A DNA stretch of 64,000 nt from Perkinsus marinus ATCC 50983 (taxonomy: Eukaryota; Perkinsozoa; Perkinsida; Perkinsidae). Of this stretch, positions 33,514 through 45,089 are shown piece by piece (position 1 is the stretch's first letter; every line of letters starts with the position of its first letter). The notes under the pieces are model-generated. The model was not told the DNA's origin and did not search any database. It saw only the letters and a program-made list of their open reading frames with translations. The stretch covers positions 1-64,000 of the forward strand of contig NW_003203153.1 in the NCBI RefSeq assembly GCF_000006405.1, in the 5' to 3' direction. The translations under genes and the position numbers were made by a program.

Positions 33514-34357
33514 CCGCTCGGCCTGTCGTATCAGTGTACGATCTCTCTGGATCGTCATCCAGCACTAACTGTGCTCCTACCGTCTTTCAGGCCCCTTTGA
33601 GGCCTGTGAGGTACCTGAGCTTCCTCTCGTCCTCTCTGAGGGTGTTGAGTCTGTTCAGAAGACTAAGGATGCCGTTGCCGTCCTTGAGGCCCTTGGTGCA
33701 GGTGCCGACGTCCAGAGGGTTAAGGATTCTAAGAAGATCCGTGCTGGTGCCGGTAAGATGCGTAACCGTCGTTATGTCATGCGTCGTGGTCCTCTTGTCG
33801 TCTATGCCGAGGATGATGGTCTTACCAAGGCCTTCCGTAACATCCCCGGTATCGAGCTCTGCCAGGTTGATCGTCTCAACCTCTTGCAGGTTGCTCCTGG
33901 TGGCACTTTCGGCAGATTCATTATCTGGACTCAGCCTGCCTTCGACCGTCTCCAGCAGCTCTTCGGTTCCTACAGGTCCGGTGCTGCCTTGAAGTCTGGT
34001 TACAGGCTTCCTAGGCCTTTGATGACTAATGCTGATGTGGCTAAGATCATCAACTCTGAGGAGGTTCAGGCTGTCTGCCGTCCTGCTCTTGCTCCTGCTC
34101 GCCGTGTTGGCCAGAAGAAGAATGCCCTGAAGAACCGCCAGATGATGGCCAAGCTTAACCCTGGTGCTCTTCATCGTGCTAAGCTGCGTGCTCAGGCCCA
34201 GCAGGAGGGTACTCAGGCTCATGCTCAGAAGGTTGCTGCTATCCGTGCCCGTGCTGAGCAGGCTAAGAAGAGCGCTAATGTCGGTAAGACTTTCTACAAG
34301 GAGCTCACTGCTGCATATCAGCCCACCGTCGAGAGCGAATCCGAAGACGAGGAGTAA
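33514..34357 (+). pseudogene. RPL4: RPL4 duplicate, broken
   Basis: About 98 percent identical by eye to 25742-26917, but the start codon is gone (TTTCATACCGCTCGG in place of ATGTCTACCGCTCGG). An internal stretch of about 334 nt covering the tunnel-loop region is missing between codons for QAPLRP and EVPELP, which shifts the frame. The C-terminal two thirds stay open (MRNRRYVMRRGPLVVYAEDD to SESEDEE), so decay is recent. It belongs to the duplicated block. Confidence 0.9.
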
Positions 34358-34497
34358 ATTTAACTCGCAGCACACGACGAAATATTATCTCGATAAGAGC
34401 GTTTGATATCTGAAGAGGATATTAGTGAACTGTGTTGTGTTATTACGTTGATGATAGTAGGAGAGGAAGTATGCAGGTTAGTTGGTAGCTTAGGTGG

Positions 34498-35779
34498 ATG
34501 TCATCGGCGGCTTCGAAAAGGTCGAATGATGTACTGTTGACAGCAGATTCAAGTGATAGGACTGTCAAAAAGAAGGCTCGTACTAGTGACACGTGGGTTA
34601 AAGTGGTCGATGCTCTTACACCTGAAGATGATGAAATATCATTGGAAGAATGTTGTAAGAGAGGGAAACTACTACAGACCTTCCTCAAGGGTAGTGGATA
34701 CATCAGAGATGGTTTTATAACAGAGCACTACTTGAAGAGCCGTCCACTAGTTCTAAGAGATGGTGCAACAGGGGATCTATTAGATGACATATGCTCACAG
34801 TATCTAGCTGGGTTAGATGTAGAAGAGATATTACAGGCATCACCTAGCGGGGTGGTACATACTTGGCTAACACCCACTGGACCATACGCTGATGAACCGG
34901 CTAATAGCATAGAACTTCATGATCCATCAGCAGCGATGGCTGCATTAAAGGCAGGAGCTCAGCTGTAGTATAGGGATGTTGCTACGTGCAGTATCGTCAT
35001 ACGGTGATAGGTACTTCCCTGCACCTCAACCCTTAACTAACCTTATGTGTAGATCAATAACAGAGGGTCTAGGAATACCTAATGCATGTGGAGAGCATGC
35101 TACTGATCGTACTACACGAAGTGAGATAGAGACCTTTGTCTGTCGTAAAGGGCATACTACTCAATGGCATACTGATTTCCAAACTAACTTTACTATCCAA
35201 CTCAGTGGACGGAAAAGATGGAGTCTCAAGGTAGAGTGGACAGGAACACGAATAACTATACTCTACAGCACGCCTTGGCTTAGGCGGCAGCATCGACTGA
35301 TTACCCTATAAGGGGTCGGTCGCCACACTTTGCTACATCGTATAACCATGAACAGCAACTGAAACTAGCTAGAATGCAAGATGCCAATGCTGAATATCGT
35401 CCTCCAGATGAGTAGTTACATTACTACCTTACTCATTATCCAAATTCCTCTATCTAGTTACTTTGCTGATGCCGAGGAGGTTATTTTATCCCCAGGGGAT
35501 GTATTATTCCATCCAGCTGGTGTATGGCATAAAGTAGAGAGTCTAGATGATGACAACATAGCCATCAATATATCAATAATACCCCTACGCTGGGCTGATA
35601 TCATTGCTGGTGCAATCAAACAATTGCTGTTACAGAGACCGGCTCTCGTATGGCCAATAGCAGCCTTGCCTTCCAGAGCATCACTAGAAGGACATCTACA
35701 GGCTCTTCTCAAGAAGGAAGTGAAACCTGTATTGGACAGTCTATCGGCTAGGGAAATGGCTCGCGGAATTGAAGGGTGA
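34498..35779 (+). CDS. JmjC/cupin 2-oxoglutarate oxygenase
   Basis: Fe(II)/2-oxoglutarate-dependent oxygenase of the JmjC type, such as ribosomal or histone hydroxylases or demethylases. Exon 1 (34498 to about 34968) starts MSSAASKRSNDVLLTADSSD with a basic nuclear-type stretch (VKKKARTSD). The catalytic core shows the HxD iron ligands in TTQWHTDFQTNFTIQLSGRK (about 35157-35216), followed by KRWSL. The distal His lies in LSPGDVLFHPAGVWHKVES (about 35491-35540). Introns are clear before AAASTDYPIRGRSPHFATSY and before DYFADAEEV (GTAGTTAC to TATCTAG); the join near 34968 is unresolved. This pattern resembles the cupin-8/NO66-MINA group more than histone demethylases with extra domains. Present only in the second duplicated block. 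Confidence 0.75.
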
Positions 35780-35863
35780 GGATAGGAGGTTGGGGGCTAG
35801 TCTTAGGTCTAACTCAGGACTCTACCTAAGTTGTTGGATCTAACAAAGCCAGACCAAGTCAGG

Positions 35864-36526
35864 ATGCAACTGGCTGATACTTTGGCCACCCTCACACCAT
35901 TGAGTGATACTGATGTCTTCGTATTCAACAGGTTGGCTATTGTTATAGAGGCACCTGAGGGGTAGGGTGAGTGTGGATGTGTAGAGATAATTATGGTACT
36001 CGATAGGTGTGAACTAGATGAAACTGAGTTAGAGGAGAATGGAAGTGATGATGATGAGGATAGTGACGATTCTTTGGAGGAGATATACCTACGTGATGAT
36101 GCTCAACAGCTTGCCAAAGATGACACCGAGCAGCTTCAAGATGGCAAACTATATTCCATACATCACAACTATTGCCGGGATGAGATTAACTTTGATGATC
36201 TCATCCGGGTCATCATAAAGGTACTACACCAACATCACGACAGGTACCATTAACGGGTGCCTAGGGTGACTGCAATCGACGGGCATTGCCTTCAGCAGGT
36301 ACCTCTACAGCTAGTCCCATGCATGGAATGGTTACAGCGTCATCATCGTGCTGTGTCCAGCACCATAGCTCCAGCAACATTCAAGATGTCAGATCTGGAA
36401 GAGTGTAGTGGAGACCAGCAGCAGGAGGAGGAAGAAGAAGAAGAGGACTGTGATCAAGGCCGAAAGGATCTCATTTCTCTGCTTCTATCCGTCGGTCTCT
36501 GTACAGGATGCTTCTACCGTCAATAA
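35864..36526 (+). CDS. Unrecognised acidic protein
   Basis: Starts MQLADTLATLTPLSDTDVFV right after a GTCAG acceptor. Further exons hold LDETELEENGSDDDEDSDDS, LYSIHHNYCRDEINFDDLIR and MSDLEECSGDQQQEEEEEEE. Strongly acidic, with a Glu tract made of GAG/GAA repeats that is longer than in the first copy. Stop near 36526. No family recognised; exon ends approximate. Confidence 0.5.
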
Positions 36527-36661
36527 GTGTGCATCCAACCCTCAACGTTACTCCATCGGTTTCTTACGATCCTCATCATTGGGTTATTGCTCTACTTCAA
36601 CAGGGTGTCCAACATTGGTTCTTCTTAGCGGTAGTTTTTTTTGCTCGGTCCTTCACCTCGA

Positions 36662-37294
36662 ATGTTCCGTTCCCGAGAGCTATCATATGCCTTGGCACGA
36701 ACCCTCGATAAGGAGGCAGACCATGCGAAGAGGAATGTTCTGTAATGCTCTCATGTATTTATCGCTGCTCCTTCTCAATATGCCTGGCTTCAGATTAGTT
36801 ACTGAAGATGGTATGGTAGTAGCAGCAGCTAGGGCCTCTTCAGATGAGTCATCCAAGACTATTGGGGCTGTTGCTGCTAACATATACATGGAATACAAAG
36901 TAATAATATCCGATGCCGATTTATTCCGCGCTCGACTCAACAGCAGAAACTGACGCTTCTCTCAGTGTACGGAGAATGCCTTTGGATCTGCTCTGACGTC
37001 ATTGCTAATGCAATGCGAATACAGTCCTGGCCAGAAGACAGCTGTTAGAGTGACACCTTTTGCCCAGTCCGAGTGTGAGGATGATGGGATGCTAGTCCTT
37101 CTGGCTGTAGTTGGACGAGATGAGAGGGAGTAAGTAGCAGGAGTAGGAGAGGTCACGCTAATACATTACCGTGTACTAGTTATGACTGGCTTGAAGAAGT
37201 TGGCTCGAGGGTTGCTTCGGATCTGGTCTTCCTTAAGGATGAAGTATTCAATAAAATGATAAGAGAACCATTGCCGTCGTCTGGTGGTCCTTGA
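36662..37294 (+). CDS. LAMTOR2: LAMTOR2/p14-like roadblock protein
   Basis: Roadblock-fold subunit of the Ragulator complex, which anchors Rag GTPases and TORC1 signalling at lysosomes. Four exons (36662-36741, 36794-36899, 36966-37129, 37180-37294) splice in phase to about 154 residues. The order matches LAMTOR2 (125 residues): N-terminal helix MFRSRELSYALARTLDKEAD, beta hairpin NVLLVTEDGMVVAAARASSD, helix KTIGAVAANIYMEYK (compare AAIASNIWAAYD), then TENAFGSALTSLLMQCE (compare NEDNLKFILMDCMEG), and a C-terminal helix ending FLKDEVFNKMIREPL. Another roadblock family member is possible. Confidence 0.6.
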
Positions 37295-37481
37295 TGATAA
37301 TAACGTCACTGAATGATGGTGATAATGCTGACTAGTCAGCAATGCTCATTTGTACCATTTACTCAACAATCGTATCATCTTATCTTCCAACATGTGTTGT
37401 TGGAGTATGACACAGGTTGCCCCATGAATACCAGCTGGTGTTGGATATATTTTCTGTTTTTGATATTCTTCCGACTGTACA

Positions 37482-37691
37482 ATGGAACCAGCGGTTGCCA
37501 GTGACGCACCACCATACTATCCTCCATTTGTGGATAGGAACATGGGGGACAGAAAGTGTGGCAAGGGATATAGGAAGAAGTGGAATGATGTCTACAGGTA
37601 TACCAGAGTGGACTTCCTTACCGAGACTCTCCCATTACAGCCTCTGAGGACTTCCCTTACCGAGGACTCGTTCTGCTGGAGGGTACCTTAG
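37482..37691 (+). CDS. Small hypothetical protein (69 aa)
   Basis: An uninterrupted frame starting MEPAVASDAPPYYPPFVDRN, basic in the middle (CGKGYRKKWNDVYRYTRVDF), stop at 37691. It begins just past the end of the duplicated block. Size and composition would suit a small organelle or ribosome-associated protein, but nothing specific is recognised. Confidence 0.4.
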   Translation: MEPAVASDAPPYYPPFVDRNMGDRKCGKGYRKKWNDVYRYTRVDFLTETLPLQPLRTSLTEDSFCWRVP

Positions 37692-37867
37692 AATAGTATC
37701 GGTATATGTTGTTGGATAATTAATATCACCGTCATGTGTCACTATCATCCATAGTTGTTATTCATAACTTGTACTATCTTCTATTATAGTATACCATTGT
37801 AGACCAACAAGTCACGTTAATTTGTTGTCGGGCGGAAGGGCTCAATAGGACAGAGTTAATGCAATAA

Positions 37868-40081
37868 ATGTCAACTACCAAGGCTACTACCCTCCCACCG
37901 ACTGATAGTCATAACTCGGACATTATTGAGGATGACTCAACACCTCATGATCCTCAGGTAACGTATCAAGGCCATCGTCAAATCATTACCTCTGATTAGG
38001 ATGAAGAGAATAAGATAACAGATGAGCCAGCAGCAGTAGCAGCAGCAGAAGCCCTGGATGAGGAGATACTCGAGAAGGATGAGACGTCGGAGGGCCGTCG
38101 TATAATAATCCACGTTGATGTGCCGTCTGTGATGCATCGACCTGCCTCGGCTAGAGGCTATACTACCGACCTAATGGTCAACAGCTTGTTGCATACTACC
38201 CGACCATCCAGCCTATCCTCATAGGTCAATAAATGGTTAGCATCGATGGCATGGGGTACTGTAGATCCCAATACTGCTCAGTGGGTACTAGCAGTATCGG
38301 AGACATCAATACACCCACCGAATAAACCCACACAACATGATGTCAGTCGTGGTCGATACTTTTGGAAGAGTCTTGATACCTTGATGTAAGGCACAAGATG
38401 AAGAACAGTCAGCAGCAGCAGCAGTGAAAGAGGAGGAGAAGAACCCTCAACCTGATGGCACTGACACCGTCTTGATCACATATATGGACTATCTCAACAT
38501 GAGGTACGGGGAAGAGGAGGAAGTCTCTCATAATGATGATGGTGAGGGCGATGGTGGAATACATGGAGGTGAAGAGACCAAGGGGAAGTAAGATAAAGCT
38601 GGTTCGATGTGGAGAGTGTAGGGATTCCTTCAGAGAGGATATCATTAACGAGTTACTCCTGGAGTTCACTAGCAAGAAAAGCTCACCTGGTGCCAAGCTG
38701 AGGGCTGAATTCGATCAGATCATCAAATGCCTTTCCTTGCCTTTACCCGTGCGCAAGGGTTTAGGCTTACCAAGCAAAGTCAATATTAGGCAGAATGATG
38801 CTGATTCCAGTGTGGATACAGGGAGTACTGGAACGAAGGGGAGCGGGATGTTCAGGTAACAGTGGTAGTGAGGTTATAGGTCATCGAGAACCATCTTCAC
38901 TAACCCAGGTATGGCCTCTATAACCTACTCCCTAGCTTCCTCAACATGATTATCGACTTCGCACATACTGCACGGGACTTTGCTATAGTCCTACGAGACA
39001 CCATGCCGATCGATGGGGATGATGATGATGATCCTACATCCCTCTTGACAGAGGACGCAGCCTCTGTGGTGGAGGAGTTACAGTTATTGACTGAGGGAAA
39101 GCATCCAGTGTACTGTGGCAAATACAAGACTAGGAAGATAGTCATGGATGGTACCGGTGAGCATATGATGCTCGATCTACGACCTAGACCTACGCATATG
39201 GGCCTAATTACAACCATACATACTGGCAACGAACACAGCGGACCACTACTCGCCTTCCCTCGGCGCAATAAGCATCAACCTACTGAGGTATTCTAGGGCC
39301 ACTACTACAATGACGTTAGGCCTACTCAGTTGGTGGTTAAGGAGTCATCAACTACTGCGGAGGTCGATTCAGCCCCACAAAGCATCGTACCCACTGAGTA
39401 TAGGGGATATTCCGAGGTATATGCTGGTCTAGTACACGAGATGCTACCAGAGGGCCGTATAATAAGCATAATCGAGAGACCGATGATGAGCACAACAGAT
39501 GACAGTAGTACTCATGTCATGTTTGGCAAATCATCATGTTGATGCCCTTCCAGGTGATACCCGTCCTCCTCCACGAGAGGTACTCATCAATCCAGCTGAC
39601 ACCAATATACAGCACATCTACATAACGGCAGATCCTACATCGGTTACAGTGATGGATGTACTCTCCAGTAGGAGCACTCATGATGGTTATCGTCATTGAT
39701 GATGTTAAAGATACCCCAGTAGTCGGAGGGCAGGAGAGGATATGCCTTACCGTAGACACCTATCGTGCCACAACCCAATCCAACTATTTCAAAGACCTAG
39801 TCCAGGAGGCCATTGCTAGGCATACTACACAGGTTGCCTTGGGGACTCGCCATTGTTGCATCTCAGTGACCAGTCTACCTCAGCTCCGTATTGATAAAGA
39901 AGTGGACATGAAGGCCCCTGTACACCGGCAGGAATCGATAATGCAACTCACTCCACGTAGCTATCTGAGGAAGAGAGTACTGCCTGTATTGGCACCAGCC
40001 ATCAATGAGGCAGCGAGAGATAGACCTGAGGATCCTGCCACATACATAGCTATGTATATGCTGAAACATAGGCATGGGTAA
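37868..40081 (+). CDS. DPY30-motif protein, multi-exon
   Basis: Starts MSTTKATTLPPTDSHNSDII and runs through about ten exons (for example VNKWLASMAWGTVDPNTAQW; KIKLVRCGECRDSFREDIIN; MIIDFAHTARDFAIVLRDTM; HMMLDLRPRPTHMGLITTIH). The C-terminus is a clear DPY30 motif: YLRKRVLPVLAPAINEAARD followed by RPEDPATYIAMYMLKHRHG and a stop at 40081. The motif forms a two-helix dimer that docks onto amphipathic helices in COMPASS methyltransferase or ciliary radial-spoke complexes. The long N-terminal part is not recognised, so it is more than a plain DPY30 subunit. Whether all exons belong to one gene is inferred from continuous open frames. Confidence 0.55.
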
Positions 40082-40308
40082 ACCTACTACTACAACTTAA
40101 TACCTCCTATCTTAGCTTGTTGTAGATACAATAAGGTTATCGAGATCAACAGTCAGCACTCGATGTCTTAACGATCTACTTCATCGTGAGGTGCAGGTAG
40201 CTCATGATGAGCCACCGTTCATGTTGATGTGTATGCTTCCACCATTATCCACCCTCGAGTTAGTAGTCTCTCTCACTATAGTTTCCTTGACTTGAAGGTT
40301 GTCCCAGA

Positions 40309-41338
40309 ATGTCCCTTGACATCTCTCCTCCTCTCCACCTCGGTGTTACATCATCCAGAGAAGAGATGGCCGCCAGTCCCACTCTAGAGCACCTTACTGA
40401 TCCGGATTGTCGAGAGTTGATATCTGGTGGACGCCTTCTGATTGAGATAGGGATGTCCGAGGACGAGGTTACTGCCCATCAGCATCCTCCTCCTCTTTTT
40501 TGCCATCCTCTCCGAACTGAATACCTCGTTGACTTATACACAGCGGTTCGGGAACACTTTAGAGCGTTCATTCCACCCCTACTAGGGGCGGCCTCAACCT
40601 GGTGAGTACACACGGCTCATTGACCAACATAACTGCTGCTCTCAGCGATACCGACTGCCCACTGTGGTTCGATGTCCGTGTGAATGGGAGCGAGTGCACC
40701 TCTCTCAACTGGACAACACCCTTGGGAGTCCTATTCGATCTCCATGGTCCCTTAGTACGAGAGGGAGTACCCGCATCAATGCCATGGAAGATAACCGTCC
40801 ATTTCATGTATTATCCATCACCACAGAGTATCCCAGAGTTCAAGGTGAGCAGTAACGGAGTGTTATGATATGGTTACAGCCCTTGCAGACACTGGATGAA
40901 TTCTCGAGTCTACATTTCAACCAAATGAAGGCCGGAATTTCTATACAATTGCCTCGTCATGCCCCGACAGCATTCGGCCTCATGCTTACAGCTGATGTAC
41001 AGCGTCTACGCCGCCGAGATCCTTACTTAATCTATGCATGTATTGACTCGAAGGAGATGCGGAACGCTCAGTCGAGCACGGTTGACGATATATCTCGCGT
41101 GCCGTTGAAGTTGTATCATCCCGAGTCGAAATCATCAGTTTTGCTATACTCGAGTGACCCTCGTTGTCAAGTATCAGAGCTACTATCAGAAATAGGTGCC
41201 TCCCATATGGTTCCTATTGTCCATGGTATTCATCTGAGTGAGGAGATTCCATTATGGTGGTTGATGTTGCATGCGTCTTCTACAGATCTTTTCATACATA
41301 TTGTCCTCAGAGGTGTTGTTGAGGATGATAATTTCTGA
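40309..41338 (+). CDS. ATG5: Autophagy protein ATG5
   Basis: Scaffold of the ATG12-ATG5-ATG16 complex that promotes ATG8 lipidation. Exons 40309-40601, 40646-40844 and 40880-41338 join in phase to 316 residues (human 275). The N-terminal ubiquitin fold shows HPLRTEYLVDLYTAVREHF. The signature LNWTTPLGVLFDLHGPL and MPWKITVHFMYYP follows. Then comes SLHFNQMKAG, in which the Lys aligns with the ATG12-acceptor Lys130 of human ATG5 (HFMSCMK). The second ubiquitin fold ends with VSELLSEIGASHMVPIVHGI and IPLWWLMLHASSTDLFIHIV. The sequence TTGTCCCAG, a good leader acceptor, lies immediately before the start codon. Confidence 0.88.
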
Positions 41339-41519
41339 GTATGTATCATTTCATTCGAACACTATATTTTGAGTTAGAGTTTTTGGAAAGCAATGCGATG
41401 CCAATTAATGGCTTCCTAAAGCATCTTATCGAGCCGAACATATAATCTAGCTAATCCCGCAACCTCGGAGTAACAAACACAACAGTACATACTCCCTGAA
41501 TAATGAATTTTGGTCTGGG

Positions 41520-43011
41520 ACTTGCATCCAACATGCACGATGATATACACGCTGTACAGCTTCAATTCTCCTCTCATAGCTCACTTCGATGTAAGTCTTG
41601 TCCATTTCTACTTAGAGATACTCATACAAGAGGAGTATGAAAATAGCCAGCACATACCTCTCCCGTCCCCCAGCTTATGGTGCCAGCATCAAGATCAACA
41701 ACTGCATCACTCAGCCGAATACTTCCCAACTCTAGCATACCATCTACCAATCGATTACCTATGGAAGAGCACGCTCTGGTAAGGATTGTCGATAATCTAC
41801 TCACCATCAAGACGAGCTGTCAAGGCCTGCACTGGACCCCATCTACCCCACACTTTAGCGCTCTCACTATCATAGTGAAGCTCAACCTGATTATCAAACA
41901 ATCCTACAACAATTCATGACTGGCCACCGACCTCCCAGCCGATGGATCGCCACAGCCCTGCTATACCTCCCTTCCTCTCTGGGCACTCTTTTGATGATAG
42001 TTCGAACACTTGAGGAGCTGGGAGACCACGGATACTCTGTTCACTACCTAGATTCGCTGCCAACTTGGCGTCCTCATTCGGATACTGCTGCACTTGTACA
42101 GAACAAAGTGGTCCGCTGTATGGAATAGGAAGTTGGAGTGAGATTGGAGGTGTGATGTTGACGCCTTCCACGGGGTAGTTAGCGCCCTGCTGCTCTGCAC
42201 TCAAGCAGCCCTCATCGCTGCAGAAGGACAGGGGTTCCTCATCACCCGGACATGCCCAGCCAGAGGGAGGCTTACACCGAGCCCTCACCTGGATGATAAG
42301 TGGCTAGCCGTGCTGCTACATACGATGATGTACTCCCCCAGACCTACCTTGGCATCACCATCTTCATGATTATGATCAGCATCATTCTGTAGTATCAAGG
42401 AGGAGGAGGATGGGAGAGTAGCGATCAAGTGAGACGATTGAGTAGCCATCAGCCTAGGGCGCTTGCCAAGAGGCTGATGTACTGACTGTACCGTACAGTC
42501 ATGTGTCACATGTACTGGGGATTCCGAATGGTCCTGACATAAAACCAATCAAACTCACATAGAAGTTCAAGTGCACGCCTATGATTACCATTGCTGCTTT
42601 CTGGCTATGACTAGCGTCGTGGTCATCATCATTATCATCAGCCCCGGTTAGTTCACTCCTTGTACGTACACGATGACGTCTATCCTCAGAGGGGGAGGTG
42701 GAGCAGGGACGTGTCTCTGCCTCAGCATGATGGCTGACTAGACTTCTGAACCTCCACGTATGATTAGTTGATAACACTTTCAGACTGGTCCTTGTCATCC
42801 TATCAGCAAGAGCAACAGTAGTTGATGATGATGATGATGATGATGATGTATCCACCGGGTTGACGGTAGAGTTATCGGGGCCTGTGGTAGGCAGTCTAGA
42901 CCCAGGTCCACATCTCTTGTTGCCTGTACGACGTCCACCACGACGAGGTCTAGCCATGAGTAAGGAGGCAATGTATCCTGAGTCAGAGAAAACGTAGCAC
43001 TCCCCAATCAT
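41520..43011 (-). CDS. Unrecognised Ser-rich protein, multi-exon
   Basis: A minus-strand gene with a start at 43011 (MIGECYVFSDSGYIASLLMA) or, after possible leader addition, at 42957 (MARPRRGGRRTGNKRCGPGS). A basic start is followed by a Ser run coded by a TCA/TCG-type repeat, then DHSESPVHVTHDCTVQSVHQ, ARCKPPSGWACPGDEEPLSF, GLFDNQVELHYDSESAKVWG and LVDGMLELGSIRLSDAVVDL. Introns of about 40-55 nt are visible. The late exons have short beta-strands and Trp residues that could be a Tudor/SH3-like fold, but this is weak. 3' end uncertain. Confidence 0.45.
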
Positions 43012-43038
43012 GATTCGTCATTGGAGTCGGCAGTTTCA

Positions 43039-43398
43039 TCAGTATGTACCACGTGGATATTGACACACAGGTACATATTGAACGAGGTGGAAAATGTTGA
43101 TGAATTGACATGCCTCTGTGATTACGATAGAACTATAGCCGACGTTGCTTATCCCTGATACCATTGAGCAGTGCTGCAGAAAAGTAGTGGCTCGATTAAC
43201 ATGTTGTTGAGCATGTGTCGGAAGGCTGAGACACTCTCGACCAAATGACGGTTCGATAGCCCAACAACTGATACGTACCTCATCCAAGTATCGCAATGAG
43301 CAGGAGTGGGGGTCGTAAGTGATCGAGGCTTCGGGTCGGAGAGGGGCTCGAGTCTGAGAAAAAGTTGGTACTGCTCTCAAGTCGACATCCTTCATCAT
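43039..43398 (-). CDS. Small hypothetical protein
   Basis: A minus frame of 119 codons beginning MMKDVDLRAVPTFSQTRAPL, with possible earlier exon sequence up to 43513 (LSCTRIQQCYIAIRFRSKPI). No family is recognised, and it may be part of a larger gene. Confidence 0.3.
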   Translation of the reverse strand: MMKDVDLRAVPTFSQTRAPLRPEASITYDPHSCSLRYLDEVRISCWAIEPSFGRECLSLPTHAQQHVNRATTFLQHCSMVSGISNVGYSSIVITEACQFINIFHLVQYVPVCQYPRGTY

Positions 43399-43513
43399 AG
43401 CCTTCCTTCATCAGACATGCTACGGTCTCTCCAGAGAGGAGATCGATGATAGGCTTAGATCGGAAACGAATAGCAATATAGCACTGCTGTATACGGGTAC
43501 AGCTTAGAGACAA

Positions 43514-44237
43514 CGATGAGCTCCTATTATCACCACTTCGTTGTCCGATGCTACCATGACGATTTATACGAATATTCTCTCTTCGTATAGATCAGAGACA
43601 TATCATACCTTACAGTAGTAGGATTAACTCATTTGGGAGCTCTGCAATGTCGATAAGAGGGGGAGGGGGATAAATCATACTCCTATACCTATCTACTTTG
43701 GGGACGCCATCGACGAGAAATAAGTTGACCAATCCAAAGCCTACTGCTACTCTGGGAAACTACTAGGAATGGCGATGATGAAGCCTTCGGTGAATAGTAT
43801 GGGTAGTAGAGCAGAAGCAGTATACACATCCCATTACTGAACTACAACAAAGTAGTATCACAGATCGTCCGGAGAAAGAGTATATAATTTTACAGCGAAG
43901 ATGTTGATTACAAGGCAATAATAACGTTCGATGGTGCAAGCAACTACCAAGATAAATGAGCTGGATTGATATCCATCAGTAGTGATCGTCGTCATTCACT
44001 GATACTCATCAGCATTAGCCTTATTCTCTTATAATTATTTGACCACACTACCAACTACTGACTATTGGAGGAAAGTATCGTAAGTATAGTATTATGATAC
44101 CAAGTGGTAGTCATGGTTAGATAATTATGATATATTACATAGGATCAACAAAAGTAACGTAGCAAATGATAGCTCTATCAATAGTGTCATTTTCTGACAC
44201 TTATTATCGATGAATAATGACATGCCCTTAGTCGTTG
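43514..44237. other. Intergenic, nothing recognised
   Basis: About 720 nt rich in ATA/GTA trinucleotides. No gene or structured RNA seen. Confidence 0.6.
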
Positions 44238-44993
44238 TCAACATCTTCTCAACTTACTAACCAGTACACCACTAACATGCTCACGATGCTGCTGCTGCTG
44301 CTCATCATCATCAATAGGACATCCCTCTCGAGATTGTTGCCGCCTTCTCCGCCTTCTGTTATTATCCTCCTCCTCAATATCACAATAAGGATATGATGAT
44401 GATTCAAGAGTAATAGGGGCTATAGCAGTATCATGTACACCATAGTGTTGACCAGCAGTAAAGGTCGATGATGATGGTAGTGGTGGTCGAGATGAACTTA
44501 TGCAAGGGCCTTCTTCTTCTCCTTCTGGAAAGGTGGCAGCATGACATACACTCGTAAAACATATATGAGGATTAATAGAAGAGGAGGAGGTGATAGCAAT
44601 ACCTCCAGAAGGGGAAGCACTGGATGCTGATGATGTAGCTGTAGTACTAGTAGAGTCGCTTATGGCCTGTGGTTGCTCCAATAAGGATCGCAAGCTCTCA
44701 GCCATATTACGTACAAACTCCGCCTCAGACTTAGATTGTGGTAGCTTACCCGTCTTGTAGTAGGTCATCATCTTTTGCCTTGTTGATGCCCATTTAGTCC
44801 TCACTTGTTTAGGCGTACGGAACACATTACCATTAGCCTTACGAAGCTCACTGGCCACATCATCAAATGCTTGACCTCTCGCTGCTACTGAGTCACGAGA
44901 GCTTGATCGAGATACTATCGTCTTGGCACGATACAATATCTCCGCCTCAAAAACCTTCAAGTCATCACCAGAAAACCTTATGTATTGTGACAT
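44238..44993 (-). CDS. Myb/SANT-like DNA-binding protein
   Basis: A single frame of 251 residues starting MSQYIRFSGDDLKVFEAEIL. Residues 1-85 look like a trihelix/Myb-SANT-like domain: FEAEILYRAKTIVSRSSS, then AFDDVASELRKANG, then TPKQVRTKWASTRQKMMTYY, a typical third helix with the KxVRTKW pattern. The remainder is low-complexity Ser/Thr and a basic run RRRRRR, with a Gln tract coded by CAG repeats. Proteins of this kind are transcription factors or helpers of PIF/Harbinger transposons. No transposase lies nearby, so a host gene is favoured. Confidence 0.6.
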   Translation of the reverse strand: MSQYIRFSGDDLKVFEAEILYRAKTIVSRSSSRDSVAARGQAFDDVASELRKANGNVFRTPKQVRTKWASTRQKMMTYYKTGKLPQSKSEAEFVRNMAESLRSLLEQPQAISDSTSTTATSSASSASPSGGIAITSSSSINPHICFTSVCHAATFPEGEEEGPCISSSRPPLPSSSTFTAGQHYGVHDTAIAPITLESSSYPYCDIEEEDNNRRRRRRQQSREGCPIDDDEQQQQHREHVSGVLVSKLRRC

Positions 44994-45089
44994 TGTGGCG
45001 TGTTATTAACGTTATTGGCGACACCGATCACAATCCAGTATATAGCTGAGGGGTAGTAGCTGATGGTGGTGGCCGGCAGTAGGGACAAA

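Noticed and set aside
33534-33992. A 152-codon plus frame in the RPL4 copy as a new gene
   Set aside because: It is the shifted frame produced by the internal deletion in the broken RPL4 copy.
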